Positions 1-11,198 of a stretch of 64,000 nucleotides of DNA are shown here, piece by piece. The notes beneath the pieces are model-generated. The model saw only the letters and a list, made by a program, of their open reading frames with translations. It was not told the origin of the DNA and did no database searches. Every line of letters starts with the position of its first letter. Position 1 is the first letter of the stretch. Origin of the DNA: Osmia lignaria lignaria (lineage: Eukaryota; Arthropoda; Insecta; Hymenoptera; Megachilidae); NCBI RefSeq assembly GCF_051020975.1, contig NW_027478167.1:10912001-10976000 (forward strand), given 5' to 3'. A program made the position numbers and the translations under genes.

Positions 1-260
1 TTGTTCTTCTTCTGCACAGCTAAACTGGAAGTGGCATTTGCGGCTCGCACTAGTGCAGAGTTATCTCAAAGAAAGGGGCCACGGTGTTTCTGTATCTCTA
101 TTATGTTGGTGCGGCTTCGGAACTTTTAAATATCTCGATATATCTCGAAAACTACGCTTCTGATCAAAAAATATGATAGAACATAAATTGTAGGAAACAT
201 AATTCTCTACAAAAAACGTCTCTTAACATTTTGCCATAGCTCGCTTCGTTTCCGAGATAT
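1..260 (+). repeat. Partial satellite unit at left window edge
   Basis: The window opens at unit base 63, inside the TTG/TTC-rich tract, and runs to the end of the unit. It has the GCGGCTCGCACTAG middle and a type I 3' end (CTCGAAAACTACGCTTC, AAATTGTAGG). The truncation is only the window boundary. Confidence 0.95.
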
Positions 261-3200
261 TTGCAGATTCAGCTCAAAGGAACGGGCCTGACGGACATAT
301 TTCGAGATACTTCTTCTTCTTGTTGTTCTTCCTCTGCACAGCGAAGCTGGAAGTGGCATTTGCAGCTCGCAATAGTGCAGAGTTATCTCAAAGAAAGGGG
401 CCACGGTGTTTCTGTATCTCTATTATGTTGGTGCGGCTTCGGAACTTTTAAATATCTTGATATATCTCGAGAACTACGCATCTGATCAAAAAATATCATA
501 GAACATAAAAAGTAGGAAACTTAATTCTCTACACAAAAGGTCTCTTAACATTTTGCCATAGCTCGCTTCGTTTCCGAGATATTTGCAGATTTATCTCAAG
601 GGAAGGGGCCTGACGGACATATTTCGAGATATTTCTTCTTCTTGTTGTTCTTCTTCTGCACAGCTGAGCTGGAAGTGGCATTTGCAGGTCGCAATAGTGC
701 AGAGTTATCTCAAAGAAAGGGGCCACGGTGTTTCTGTATCTCTATTATGTTGGTGCGGCTTCGGAACTTTTAAATATCTCGATATATCTCGAAAACTACG
801 CTTCTGATCAAAAAATATCATAGAACGTAAATTGTAGCAAACATTATTCTCTACAAAAAACGTCTCTTAACATTTTGCCATAGCTCGCTTCGTTTCCGAG
901 ATATTTGCAGATTTATCTCAAGGGAAGGGTCCTGATGGACATATTTCGAGATATTTCTTCTTCTTGTTGTTCTTCTTCTGCACAGCTAAGCTGGAAGTGG
1001 CATTTGCGGCTCGCACTAGTGCAGAGTTATCTCAAAGAAAGGGGCCACGGTGTTTCTGTATCTCTATTATGTTGGTGCGGCTTCGGAACTTTTAAATATC
1101 TCGATATATCTCGAAAACTACGCTTCTGATCAAAAAATATGATAGAACATAAATTGTAGGAAACATAATTCTCTACAAAAAACGTCACTTAACATTTTGC
1201 CATAGCTCGCTTCGTTTCCGAGATATTTGCAGATTTATCTCAAGGGAAGGGGCCTAACGGACATATTTCGAGATATTTCTTCTTCTTGTTGTCCTTCTTC
1301 TGCACAGCTAAACTGGAAGTGGCATTTCCAGCTCGCAATAGTGCAGAGTTATCTCAAAGAAAGGGGCCACGGTGTTTCTGTATCCCTATTATGTTGGTGC
1401 GGCTTCGGAACTTTTAAATATCTCGATATATCTCGAAAACTACGCTTCTGATCAAAAAATATCATAGAACATAAATTGTAGGAAACATAATTCTCTATAA
1501 AAAACGTCTCTAAACATTTTGCCATAGCTCGCTTCGTTTCCGAGATATTTGCAGATTTATCTCAAGGGAAGGGGCCTGACGGACATATTTCGAGATATTT
1601 CTTCTTCTTGTTGTTCTTCTTCTGCACAGCTAAGCTGGAAGTGGCATTTGCGGCTCGCACTAGTGCAGAGTTATCTCAAAGAAAGGGGCCACGGTGTCTC
1701 TGTATCTCTATTATGTTGGTGCGGCTTCGGAACTTTTAAATATCTCGATATATCTCGAAAACTACGCTTCTGATCAAAAAATATCATAGAACATAAATTG
1801 TAGGAAACAGAATTCTCTACAAAAAAGGTCTCTTAACATTTTGCCATAGCTCGCTTCGTTTCCGAGATATTTGCAGATATATCTCAAGGGAAGGGGCCTG
1901 ACGGACATATTTCGAGATATTTCTTCTTCTTGTTGTTCTTCTTCTGTACAGCTAAGCTGGAAGTGGCATTTACAGCTCGCAATAGTGCAGAGTTATCTCA
2001 AAGAAAGGGGCCACGGTGTTTCTGTATCTCTATTATGTTGGTGCGGCTTCGGAACTTTTAAATATCTTGATATATCTCGAGAACTACGCATCTGATCAAA
2101 AAATATCATAGAACATAAAAAGTAGGAAACTTAATTCTCTACAAAAAAGGTCTCTTAACATTTTGCCATAGCTCGCTTCGTTTCCGAGATATTTGCAGAT
2201 TTATCTCAAGGGAAGGGGCCTGACGGACATATTTCGAGATATTTCTTCTTCTTGTTGTTCTTCTTCTGCACAGCTAAGCTGGAAGTGGCATTTGCGGCTC
2301 GCACTAGTGCAGAGTTATCTCAAAGAAAGGGGCCACGGTGTTTCTGTATCCCTATTATGTTGGTGCGGCTTCGGAACTTTTAAATATCTCGATATATCTC
2401 GAAAACTACGCTTCTGATCAAAAAATATCATAGAACATAAATTGTAGGAAACATAATTCTCTACAAAAAACGTCTCTTAACATTTTGCCATAGCTCGCTT
2501 CGTTTCCGAGATATTTGCAGATTCAGCTCAAGGGAACTAGCCTGACGGACATATTTCGAGATATTTCTTCTTCTTGTTGTTCTTCCTCTGCACAGCTAAG
2601 CTGGAAGTGGCATTTGCAGCTCGCAATAGTGCAGAGTTATCTCAAAGAAAGGGGCCATGGTGTTTCTGTATCTCTATTATGTTGGTGCGGATTCGGAACT
2701 TTTAAATATCTTGATACATCTCGAGATCTACGCATCTCATCAAAAAATATCATAGAACATAAAAAGTAGGAAACTTAATTCTCTACAAAAAAGGTCTCTT
2801 AACATTTTGCCATAGCTCGCTTCGTTTCCGAGATATTTGCAGATTTATCTCAAGGGAAGGGGCCTGACGGACATATTTCGAGATATTTCTTCTTCTTGTT
2901 GTTCTTCTTCTGCACAGCTAAGCTGAAAGTGGCATTTGCGGCTCGCACGAGTGCAGAGTTATCTCAAAGAAAGGGGCCACGGTGTTTCTGTATCTCTATT
3001 ATGTTGGTGCGGCTTCGGAACTTTTAAATATCTTGATATATCTCGAGAACTACGCATCTGATCAAAAAATATCATAGAACATCAAAAGTAGGAAACTTAA
3101 TTCTCTACAAAAAAGGTCTCTTAACATTTCGCCATAGCTCGCTTTGTTTCCGAGATATTTGCAGATTTATCTCAAGGGAAGGGGCCTGACGGACATATTT

Positions 3201-4124
3201 CGAGATATTTCTTCTTCTTGTTGTCCTTCTTCTGCACAGCTAAGCTGGAAGTGGCATTTACAGCGCGCAATCGTGCAGAGTTATCTCAAAGAAAGGGGCC
3301 ACGGTGTTTCTGTATCTCTATTATGTTGGTGCGGCTTCGGAACTTTTAAATATCTTGATATATCTCGAGAACTACGCATCTGATCAAAAAATATCATAGA
3401 ACATGAAAAGTAGGAAACTTAATTCTCTACAAAAAAGGTCTCTTAACATTTCGCCATAGCTCGCTTCGTTTCCGAGATATTTGCAGATTTATCTCAAGGG
3501 AAGGGGCCTGACGGACATATTTCGAGATATTTCTTCTTCTTGTTGTTCTTCTTCTGCACAGCTAAGCTGGAAGTGGCATTTGCGGCTCGCACTAGTGCAG
3601 AGTTATCTCAAAGAAAGGGGCCACGGTGTTTCTGTATCCCTATTATGTTGGTGCGGCTTCGTAACTTTTAAATATCTCGATATATCTCGAAAACTACGCT
3701 TCTGATCAAAAAATATCATAGAACATAAATTGTAGGAAACATAATTCTCTACAAAAAACGTCTCTTAACATTTTGCCATAGCTCGCTTCGTTTCCGAGAT
3801 ATTTGCAGATTCAGCTCAAAGGAACTGGCCTGACGGACATATTTCGAGATATTTCTTCTTCTTGTTGTTCTTCCTCTGCACAGCTAAGCTGGAAGTGGCA
3901 TTTGCAGCTCGCAATAGTGCAGAGTTATCTCAAAGAAAGGGGCCACGGTGTTTCTGTATCTCTATTATGTTAGTGCGGCTTCGGAACTTTTAAATATCTT
4001 GATATATCTCGAGAACTACGCATCTGATCAAAAAATATCGTACAACATAGAAAGTAGGAAACTTAATTCTCTACAAAAAAGGTCTCTTAACATTTTGCCA
4101 TAGCTCGCTTCGTTTCCGAGATAT
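261..4124 (+). repeat. Twelve units of mixed type I and type II satellite
   Basis: Units at 261, 583, 905, 1227, 1549, 1871, 2193, 2515, 2837, 3159, 3481 and 3803. Type I and II 3' ends are intermixed without a clean short higher-order period. The units at 261, 2515 and 3803 have the alternative 5' segment CAGATTCAGCTCAA (here called QIQ type). The unit at 905 carries TCCTGATGG, seen again only in the f units of the 39856-58209 blocks. The unit at 2837 has a TGG to TGA change and the unit at 3803 a TTGG to TTAG change, both breaking the common open frame. Confidence 0.9.
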
Positions 4125-5412
4125 TTGCAGATTTATCTCAAGGGAAGGGGCCTGACGGACATATTTCGAGATATTTCTTCTTCTTGTTGTTCTTCTTCTG
4201 CACAGCTAAGCTGGAACTGGCATTTGCGGCTCGCACTAGTGCAGAGTTATCTCAAAGAAAGGGGCCACGGTGTTTCTGTATCCCTATTATGTTGGTGCGG
4301 CTTCGGAACTTTTAAATATCTCGATATATCCCGAAAACTACGCTTCTGATCAAAAAATATCATAGAACATAAATTGTAGGAAACATAATTCTCTACAAAA
4401 AAGGTCTCTTAACATTTTGCCATAGCTCGCTTCGTTTCCGAGATATTTGCAGATTTATCTCAAGGGAAGGGGCCTGACGGACATATTTCGAGATATTTCT
4501 TCTTCTTGTTGTTCTTCTTCTGCACAGCTAAGCTGGAAGTGGCATTTGCGGCTCGCACTAGTGCAGAGTTATCTCAAAGAAAGGGGCCACGGTGTTTCTG
4601 TATCTCTATTATGTTGGTGCGGTTTCGGAACTTTTAAATATCTTGATATATCTCGAGAACTACGCATCTGATCAAAAAATATCATAGAACATAAAAAGTA
4701 GGAAACTTAATTCTCTGCAAATAAGGTCTCTCAACATTTTGCGATAGCTCGCTTCGTTTCCGAGATATTTGCAGATTTATCTCAAGGGAAGGGGCCTGAC
4801 GGACATATTTCGAGATATTTCTTCTTCTTGTTGTTCTTCTTCTGCGCAGCTAAGCTGGAAGTGGCATTTGCAGCTCGCAATAGTGCAGAGATATCTCAAA
4901 GAAAGGGGCCACGCTGTTTCTGTATCTCTATTATGTTGGTGCGGCTTCGGAACTTTTAAATATCTTGATGTATCTCGAGAGCTACGCGTCTGATCAAAAA
5001 ATATCATAGAACATAAAAAGTAGGAAACATAATTCTCTACAAAAAAGGTCTCTTAACATTTTGCCATAGCTCGCTTCGTTTCCGAGATATTTGCAGATTT
5101 ATCTCAAGGGAAGGGGCCTGACGGACATATTTCGAGATATTTCTTCTTCTTGTTGTTCTTCTTCTGCACAGCTAAGCTGGAAGTGGCATTTGCAGCTCGC
5201 AATAGTGCAGAGTTATCTCAAAGAAAGGGGCCACGGTGTTTCTGTATCTCTATTATGTTGGTGCGGCTTCGGAACTTTTAGATATCTTGATATATCTCGA
5301 GAACTACGCATCTGATCAGAAAATATCATAGAACATAAAAAGTAGGAAACTTAATTCTCTACAAAAAAGGTCTCTTAACATGTTGCCATAGCTCGCTTCG
5401 TTTCCGAGATAT
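4125..5412 (+). repeat. Four-unit block, first copy (partner at 7020-8306)
   Basis: These four units match 7020-8306 in order at offset 2895, which is nine units minus the 3-bp deletion lying between them. Shared private markers: CTCTGCAAATAAGG before the third unit; TCTGCGCAGC, GAGATATCTC, CACGCTGTTTC and GAGAGCTACGCG in the third unit; TTTTAGATATC and GATCAGAAAATATC in the fourth. The copies differ at a few positions, for example GATGTATC here against GATATATC in the partner. The following units (5413 and 8307) no longer correspond, so the block ends near 5412. Confidence 0.85.
4888..4897. repeat. 10-bp palindrome GAGATATCTC (first of 12 occurrences)
   Basis: A T to A change at unit base 123 turns GAGTTATCTC into the perfect dyad GAGATATCTC (unit bases 120-129, with an EcoRV site). 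It occurs in the units at 4769, 7664, 32451, 34705, 39856, 40500, 45008, 45652, 49838, 50482, 53702 and 54346. On the - strand the change removes a TAA, so longer antisense frames appear in just these units. Confidence 0.85.
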
Positions 5413-5734
5413 TTGCAGATTTATCTCAAGGGAAGGGGCCTGACGGACATATTTCGAGATATTTCTTCTTCTTGTTGTTCTTCTTCTGCACAGCTAAGCT
5501 GGAAGTGGCATTTGCGGCTCGCACTAGTGCAGAGTTATCTCAACGAAAGGGGCCACGGTGTTTCTGTATCACTATTATGTTGGTGCGGCTTCGGAACTTT
5601 TAAATATCTCGATATATCTCGAGAACTACGCATCTAATCAAAAAATATCATAGAACATAAAAAGTAGGAAACTTAATTCTCTACAAAAAAGGTCTCTTAA
5701 CATTTTGCCATAGCTCTCTTCGTTTCCGAGATAT

Positions 5735-5959
5735 TTGCAGATTTATCTCAAGGGAAGGGGCCTGACGGACATATTTCGAGATATTTCTTCTTCTTGTTGT
5801 TCTTCTTCTGCACAGCTAAGCTGGAAGTGGCATTTGCAGCTCGCAATAGTGCAGAGTTATCTCAAAGAAAGGGGCCACGGTGTTTCTGTATCTCTATTAT
5901 GTTGGTGCGGCTTCGGAACTTTTAAATATCTTGATATATCTCGAGAACTACGCATCTGA
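5735..5959 (+). other. Recurrent 74-codon open frame of the unit (probably non-coding)
   Basis: Most units carry an open frame over unit bases 1-225, opening with TTG and not ATG and reading MQIYLKGRGLTDIFRDIS and so on. I resemble it to no protein family. Its middle (SSSCCSSS) is just the translated TTC/TTG tract. At least 16 of 198 units have stops in it, four H-block h units have lost the TTG, and the unit at 36959 is frameshifted. Stops are inherited by unit families (CTTGATGTTC in five units, TTGTAG in four b units), so selection is not removing them. The repetition across units follows from homogenisation, not coding constraint. I leave it out as a gene. Confidence 0.85.
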
Positions 5960-6056
5960 TCAAAAAATATCATAGAACATAAAAAGTAGGAAACTTAATT
6001 CTCTACAAAAAAGGTCTCTTAACATTTTACCATAGCTCGCTTCGTTTCCGAGATAT
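5735..6056 (+). repeat. Representative complete satellite unit (type II), with internal map
   Basis: Typical 322-bp unit used as reference for unit coordinates. Landmarks in unit bases: 1-8 TTGCAGAT; 10-15 TATCTC; 19-27 the GGGAAGGGG patch; 43-50 CGAGATAT; 51-79 a TTC/TTG-rich pyrimidine tract; 104-118 the variable GCAGCTCGCAATAGT or GCGGCTCGCACTAGT segment; 124-129 TATCTC; 135-142 a second AGGGGCC patch; 192-210 ATATCTTGATATATCTCGA (type II) or ATATCTCGATATATCTCGA (type I); 211-260 the haplotype-defining 3' part; 272-280 the A-run before GGTCTC; 315-322 CGAGATAT. The choice of base 1 is arbitrary. At 322 bp the unit is close to two nucleosome repeats, which is common for satellites; phasing itself is inference. 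Confidence 0.95.
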
Positions 6057-6430
6057 TTGCAGATTTATCTCAAGGGAAGGGGCCTGACGGACATATTTCG
6101 AGATATTTCTTCTTCTTGTTGTTCTTCCTCTGCACAGCTAAGCTGGAAGTGGCATTTGCGGCTCGCACTAGTGCAGAGTTATCTCAAAGAAAGGGGCCAC
6201 GGTGTTTCTGTATCTCTATTATGTTGGTGCGGCTTCGGAACTTTTAAATATCTCGATATATCTCGAAAACTACGCTTCTGATCAAAAAATATCATAGAAC
6301 ATAAATTGTAGGAAACATAATTCTCTACAAAAAAGGTCTCTTAACATTTTGTCATAGCTCTCTTCGTTTCCGAGATATTTGCAGATTTATCTCAAGGGAA
6401 GGGGCCTGACGGACATATTTCGAGATATTT

Positions 6431-6450
6431 CTTCTTCTTGTTGTTCTTCT
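6431..6450 (+). repeat. Shortened TTC tract (3-bp deletion), one of three
   Basis: The pyrimidine tract lacks one TTC between TTGTTG and TGCACAG. The same loss is at about 8371-8380 and 9976-9986. All three units also carry GTGCATAG, so a single replication-slippage event followed by duplication is more likely than three independent losses. Confidence 0.85.
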
Positions 6451-7019
6451 GCACAGCTAAGCTGGAAGTGGCATTTGCAGCTCGCAATAGTGCATAGTTA
6501 TCTCAAAGAAAGGGGCCACGGTGTTTCTGTATCTCTATTATGTTGGTGCGGCTTCGGGACTTTTAGATATCTTGATATATCTCGAGAACTACGCATCTGA
6601 TCAAAAAATATCATAGAACATAAATTGTAGGAAACTTAATTCTCTATAAAAAACGTCTCTTAACATTTTGCCATAGCTCGCTTCGTTTCCGAGATATTTG
6701 CAGATTCAGCTCAAAGGAACTGGCCTGACGGACATATTTCGAGATATTTCTTCTTCTTGTTGTCCTTCTTCTGCACAGCTAAGCTGGAAGTGGCATTTAC
6801 AGCTCGCAATCGTGCAGAGTTATCTCAACGAAAGGGGCCACGGTGTTTCTGTATCTCTATTATGTTGGTGCGGCTTCGGAACTTTTAAATATCTTGATAT
6901 ATCTCGAGAACTACGCATCTGATCAAAAAATATCATAGAACATAAAAAGTAGGAAACTTAATTCTCTACAAAAAAGGTCTCTTAACATTTCGCCATAGCT
7001 CGCTTCGTTTCCGAGATAT

Positions 7020-8306
7020 TTGCAGATTTATCTCAAGGGAAGGGGCCTGACGGACATATTTCGAGATATTTCTTCTTCTTGTTGTTCTTCTTCTGCACAG
7101 CTAAGCTGGAAGTGGCATTTGCGGCTCGCACTAGTGCAGAGTTATCTCAAAGAAAGGGGCCACGGTGTTTCTGTATCCCTATTATGTTGGTGCGGCTTCG
7201 GAACTTTTAAATGTCTCGATATATCTCGAAAACTACGCTTCTGATCAAAAAATATCATAGAACATAAATTGTAGGAAACATAATTCTCTACAAAAAAGGT
7301 CTCTTAACATTTTGCCATAGCTCGCTTCGTTTCCGAGATATTTGCAGATTTATCTCAAGGGAAGGGGCCTGACGGACATATTTCGAGATATTTCTTCTTC
7401 TTGTTGTTCTTCTTCTGCACAGCTAAGCTGGAAGTGGCATTTGCGGCTCGCACTAGTGCAGAGTTATCTCAAAGAAAGGGGCCACGGTGTTTCTGTATCT
7501 CTATTATGTTGGTGCGGTTTCGAAACTTTTAAATATCTTGATATATCTCGAGAACTACGCATCTGATCAAAAAATATCATAGAACATAAAAAGTAGGAAA
7601 CTTAATTCTCTGCAAATAAGGTCTCTTAACATTTTGCCATAGCTCGCTTCGTTTCCGAGATATTTGCAGATTTATCTCAAGGGAAGGGGCCTGACGGACA
7701 TATTTCGAGATATTTCTTCTTCTTGTTGTTCTTCTTCTGCGCAGCTAAGCTGGAAGTGGCATTTGCAGCTCGCAATAGTGCAGAGATATCTCAAAGAAAG
7801 GGGCCACGCTGTTTCTGTATCTCTATTATGTTGGTGCGGCTTCGGAACTTTTAAATATCTTGATATATCTCGAGAGCTACGCGTCTGATCAAAAAATATC
7901 ATAGAACATAAAAAGTAGGAAACATAATTCTCTACAAAAAAGGTCTCTTAACATTTTCCATAGCTCGCTTCGTTTCCGAGATATTTGCAGATTTATCTCA
8001 AGGGAAGGGGCCTGACGGACATATTTCGAGATATTTCTTCTTCTTGTTGTTCTTCTTCTGCACAGCTAAGCTGGAAGTGGCATTTGCAGCTCGCAATAGT
8101 GCAGAGTTATCTCAAAGAAAGGGGCCACGGTGTTTCTGTATCTCTATTATGTTGGTGCGGCTTCGGAACTTTTAGATATCTTGATATATCTGGAGAACTA
8201 CGCATCTGATCAGAAAATATCATAGAACATAAAAAGTAGGAAACTTAATTCTCTACAAAAAAGGTCTCTTAACATTTTGCCATAGCTCGCTTCGTTTCCG
8301 AGATAT
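7020..8306 (+). repeat. Four-unit block, second copy (partner at 4125-5412)
   Basis: Corresponds unit by unit to 4125-5412 with the private markers listed there. The unit at 7664 is 321 bp: ACATTTTCCA at 7951-7960 lacks the G of the usual ACATTTTGCCA. Its partner at 4769 retains that G, so the deletion postdates the duplication. Confidence 0.85.
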
Positions 8307-11198
8307 TTGCAGATTTATCTCAAGGGAAGGGGCCTGACGGACATATTTCGAGATATTTCTTCTTCTTGTTGTTCTTCTGCACAGCTAAGCTGAAAGTGGC
8401 ATTTGCAGCTCGCAATAGTGCATAGTTATCTGAAAGAAAGGGGCCACGGTGTTTCTGTATCTCTATTATGTTGGTGCGGCTTCGGAACTTTTAAATATCT
8501 CGATATATCTCGAAAACTACGCTTCTGATCAAAAAATATCATAGAACATAAATTGTAGGAAACATAATTCTCTACAAAAAAGGTCTCTTAACATTTTGTC
8601 ATAGCTCGCTTCGTTTCCGAGATATTTGCAGATATATCTCAAGGGAAGGGGCCTGACGGACATATTTCGAGATATTTCTTCTTCTTGTTGTTCTTCTTCT
8701 GCACAGCTAAGCTGGAAGTGGCATTTGCGGCTCGCTCTAGTGCAGAGTTATCTCAAAGAAAGGGGCCACGGTGTTTCTGTATCTCTATTATGTTGGTGCG
8801 GCTTCGGAACTTTTAAATATCTTGATATATCTCGAGAACTACGCATCTGATCAAAAAATATCATAGAACATAAAAAGTAGGAAGCTTAATTCTCTACAAA
8901 AGAGGTCTCTTAACATTTTGCCATAGCTCGCTTCGTTTCCGAGATATTTGCAGATTTATCTCAAGGGAAGGGGCCTAACGGACATATTTCGAGATATTTC
9001 TTCTTCTTGTTGTTCTTCTTCTGCACAGCTAAGCTGGAAGTGGCATTTGCGGCTCGCACTAGTGCAGAGTTATCTCAAAGAAAGGGGCCACGGTGTTTCT
9101 GTATCTCTATTATGTTGGTGCGGTTTCGGAACTTTTAAATATCTTGATATATCTCGAGAGCTACGCGTCTGATCAAAAAATATCATAGAACATAAAAAGT
9201 AGGAAACATAATTCTCTACAAAAAAGGTCTCTTAACATTTTGCCATAGCTCGCTTCGTTTCCGAGATATTTGCAGATTTATCTCAAGGGAAGTGGCCTGA
9301 CGGACATATTTCGAGATATTTCTTCTTCTTGTTGTTCTTCTTCTGCACAGCTGAGCTGGAAGTGGCATTTGCGGCTCGCTCTAGTGCAGAGTTATCTCAA
9401 AGAAAGGGGCCACGGTGTTTCTGTATCTCTATTATGTTGGTGCGGCTTCGGAACTTTTAAATATCTTGATATATCTCGAGAACTACGCTTCTGATCAAAA
9501 AATATCATAGAACATAAATTGTAGGGAACATAATTCTCTACAAAAAAGGTCTCTTAACATTTCGCCATAGCTCGCTTCGTTTCCGAGATATTTGCAGATA
9601 TATCTCAAGGGAAGTGGCCTGACGGACATATTTCGAGATATTTCTTCTTCTTGTTGTTCTTCTTCTGCACAGCTAAGCTGGAAGTGGCATTTACAGCTCG
9701 CAATAGTGCAGAGTTATCTCAAAGAAAGGGGCCACGGTGTTTCTGTATCTCTATTATGTTGGTGCGGCTTCGGAACTTTCAAATATCTTGATATATCTCG
9801 AGAACTACGCATCAGATCAAAAAATATCATAGAACATAAAAAGTAGGAAACTTAATTCTCTACAAAAAAGGTCTCTTAACATTTTGCCATAGCTCTCTTC
9901 GTTTCCGAGATATTTGCAGATTTATCTCAAGGGAAGGGGCCTGACGGACATATTTCGAGATATTGCTTCTTCTTGTTGTTCTTCTGCACAGCTAAGCTGG
10001 AAGTGGCATTTGCAGCTCGCAATAGTGCATAGTTATCTGAAAGAAAGGGGCCACGGTGTTTCTGTATCTCTATTATGTTGGTGCGGCTTCGGAACTTTTA
10101 AATATCTTGATATATCTCGAGAACTACGCATCTAATCAAAAAATATCATAGAACATAAAAAGTAGGAAACTTAATTCTCTACAAAAAAGGTCTCTTAACA
10201 TTTTGCCATAGCTCTCTTCGTTTCCGAGATATTTGCAGATTTATCTCAAGGGAAGGGGCCTGACGGACATATTTCGAGATATTTCTTCTTCTTGTTGTTC
10301 TTCTTCTGCACAGCTAAGCTGGAAGTGGCATTTGCAGCTCGCAATAGTGCAGAGTTATCTCAAAGAAAGGGGCCACGGTGTTTCTGTATCTCTATTATGT
10401 TGGTGCGGCTTCGGAACTTTTAAATATCTTGATATATCTCGAGAACTACGCATCTGATCAAAAAATATCATAGAACATAAAAAGTAGGAAACTTAATTCT
10501 CTACAAAAAAGGTCTCTTAACATTTTGCCATAGCTCGCTTCGTTTCCGAGATATTTGCAGATTTATCTCAAGGGAAGGGGCCTGACGGACATATTTCGAG
10601 ATATTTCTTCTTCTTGTTGTTCTTCTTCTGCACAGCTAAGCTGGAAGTGGCATTTGCGGCTCGCACTAGTGCAGAGTTATCTCAACGAAAGGGGCCACGG
10701 TGTTTCTGTATCTCTATTATGTTGGTGCGGCTTCGGAACTTTTAAATATCTCGATATATCTCGAAAACTACGCTTCTGATCAAAAAATATCATAGAACAT
10801 AAAAAGTAGGAAGCTTAATTCTCTACAAAAGAGGTCTCTTAACATTTTGCCATAGCTCGCTTCGTTTCCGAGATATTTGCAGATTTATCTCAAGGGAATG
10901 GGCCTAACGGACATATTTCGAGATATTTCTTCTTCTTGTTGTTCTTCTTCTGCACAGCTAAACTGGAAGTGGCATTTCCAGCTCGCAGTAGTGCAGAGTT
11001 ATCTCAAAGAGAGGGGCCACGGTGTTTCTGTATCTCTATTATGTTGGTGCGGCTTCGGAACTTTTAAATATCCCGATATATCTCGAAAACTACGCTTCTG
11101 ATCAAAAAATATCATAGAACATAGATTGTAGGAAACATAATTCTCTACAAAAAAGGTCTCTTAACATTTTGCCATAGCTCGCTTCGTTTCCGAGATAT
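8307..11198 (+). repeat. Nine mixed units with two further 319-bp units
   Basis: Units at 8307, 8626, 8948, 9270, 9592, 9914, 10233, 10555 and 10877. The units at 8307 and 9914 share the 3-bp loss in the pyrimidine tract and the GTGCATAG change with the unit at 6379, so all three probably descend from one deleted ancestor. The junctions 8626/8948 and 10555/10877 share a private AAGCTT (HindIII) site, an AAAGAGGTCTC variant and a following CCTAACGG, marking another duplication at a six-unit offset (minus the 3-bp deletion). Confidence 0.85.

Larger units (their letters stand above)
5413..7019 (+). repeat. Five mixed units, including one 319-bp unit and a chimeric unit
   Basis: Units at 5413, 5735, 6057, 6379 and 6698. 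The unit at 6379 is 319 bp because one TTC is missing from the pyrimidine tract near 6441-6450, and it carries GTGCATAG in place of GTGCAGAG. The unit at 6698 starts with the QIQ-type 5' segment like 3803, but its middle (TTGTCCTTC, GCAATCGTGC) matches the unit at 3159, so it looks like a recombinant of two unit families. Confidence 0.85.

Noticed and set aside
301..322. CENP-B box-like GCTTCGTTTCCGAGAT near the unit start
   Set aside because: It has TTCG but lacks the A and CGGG positions of the nTTCGnnnnAnnCGGGn core, so it does not fit the known motif.
5753..5877. Possible G-quadruplex from the AAGGGGCC patches
   Set aside because: The two AGGGGCC patches are over 100 bases apart and no cluster of four G-runs is present.
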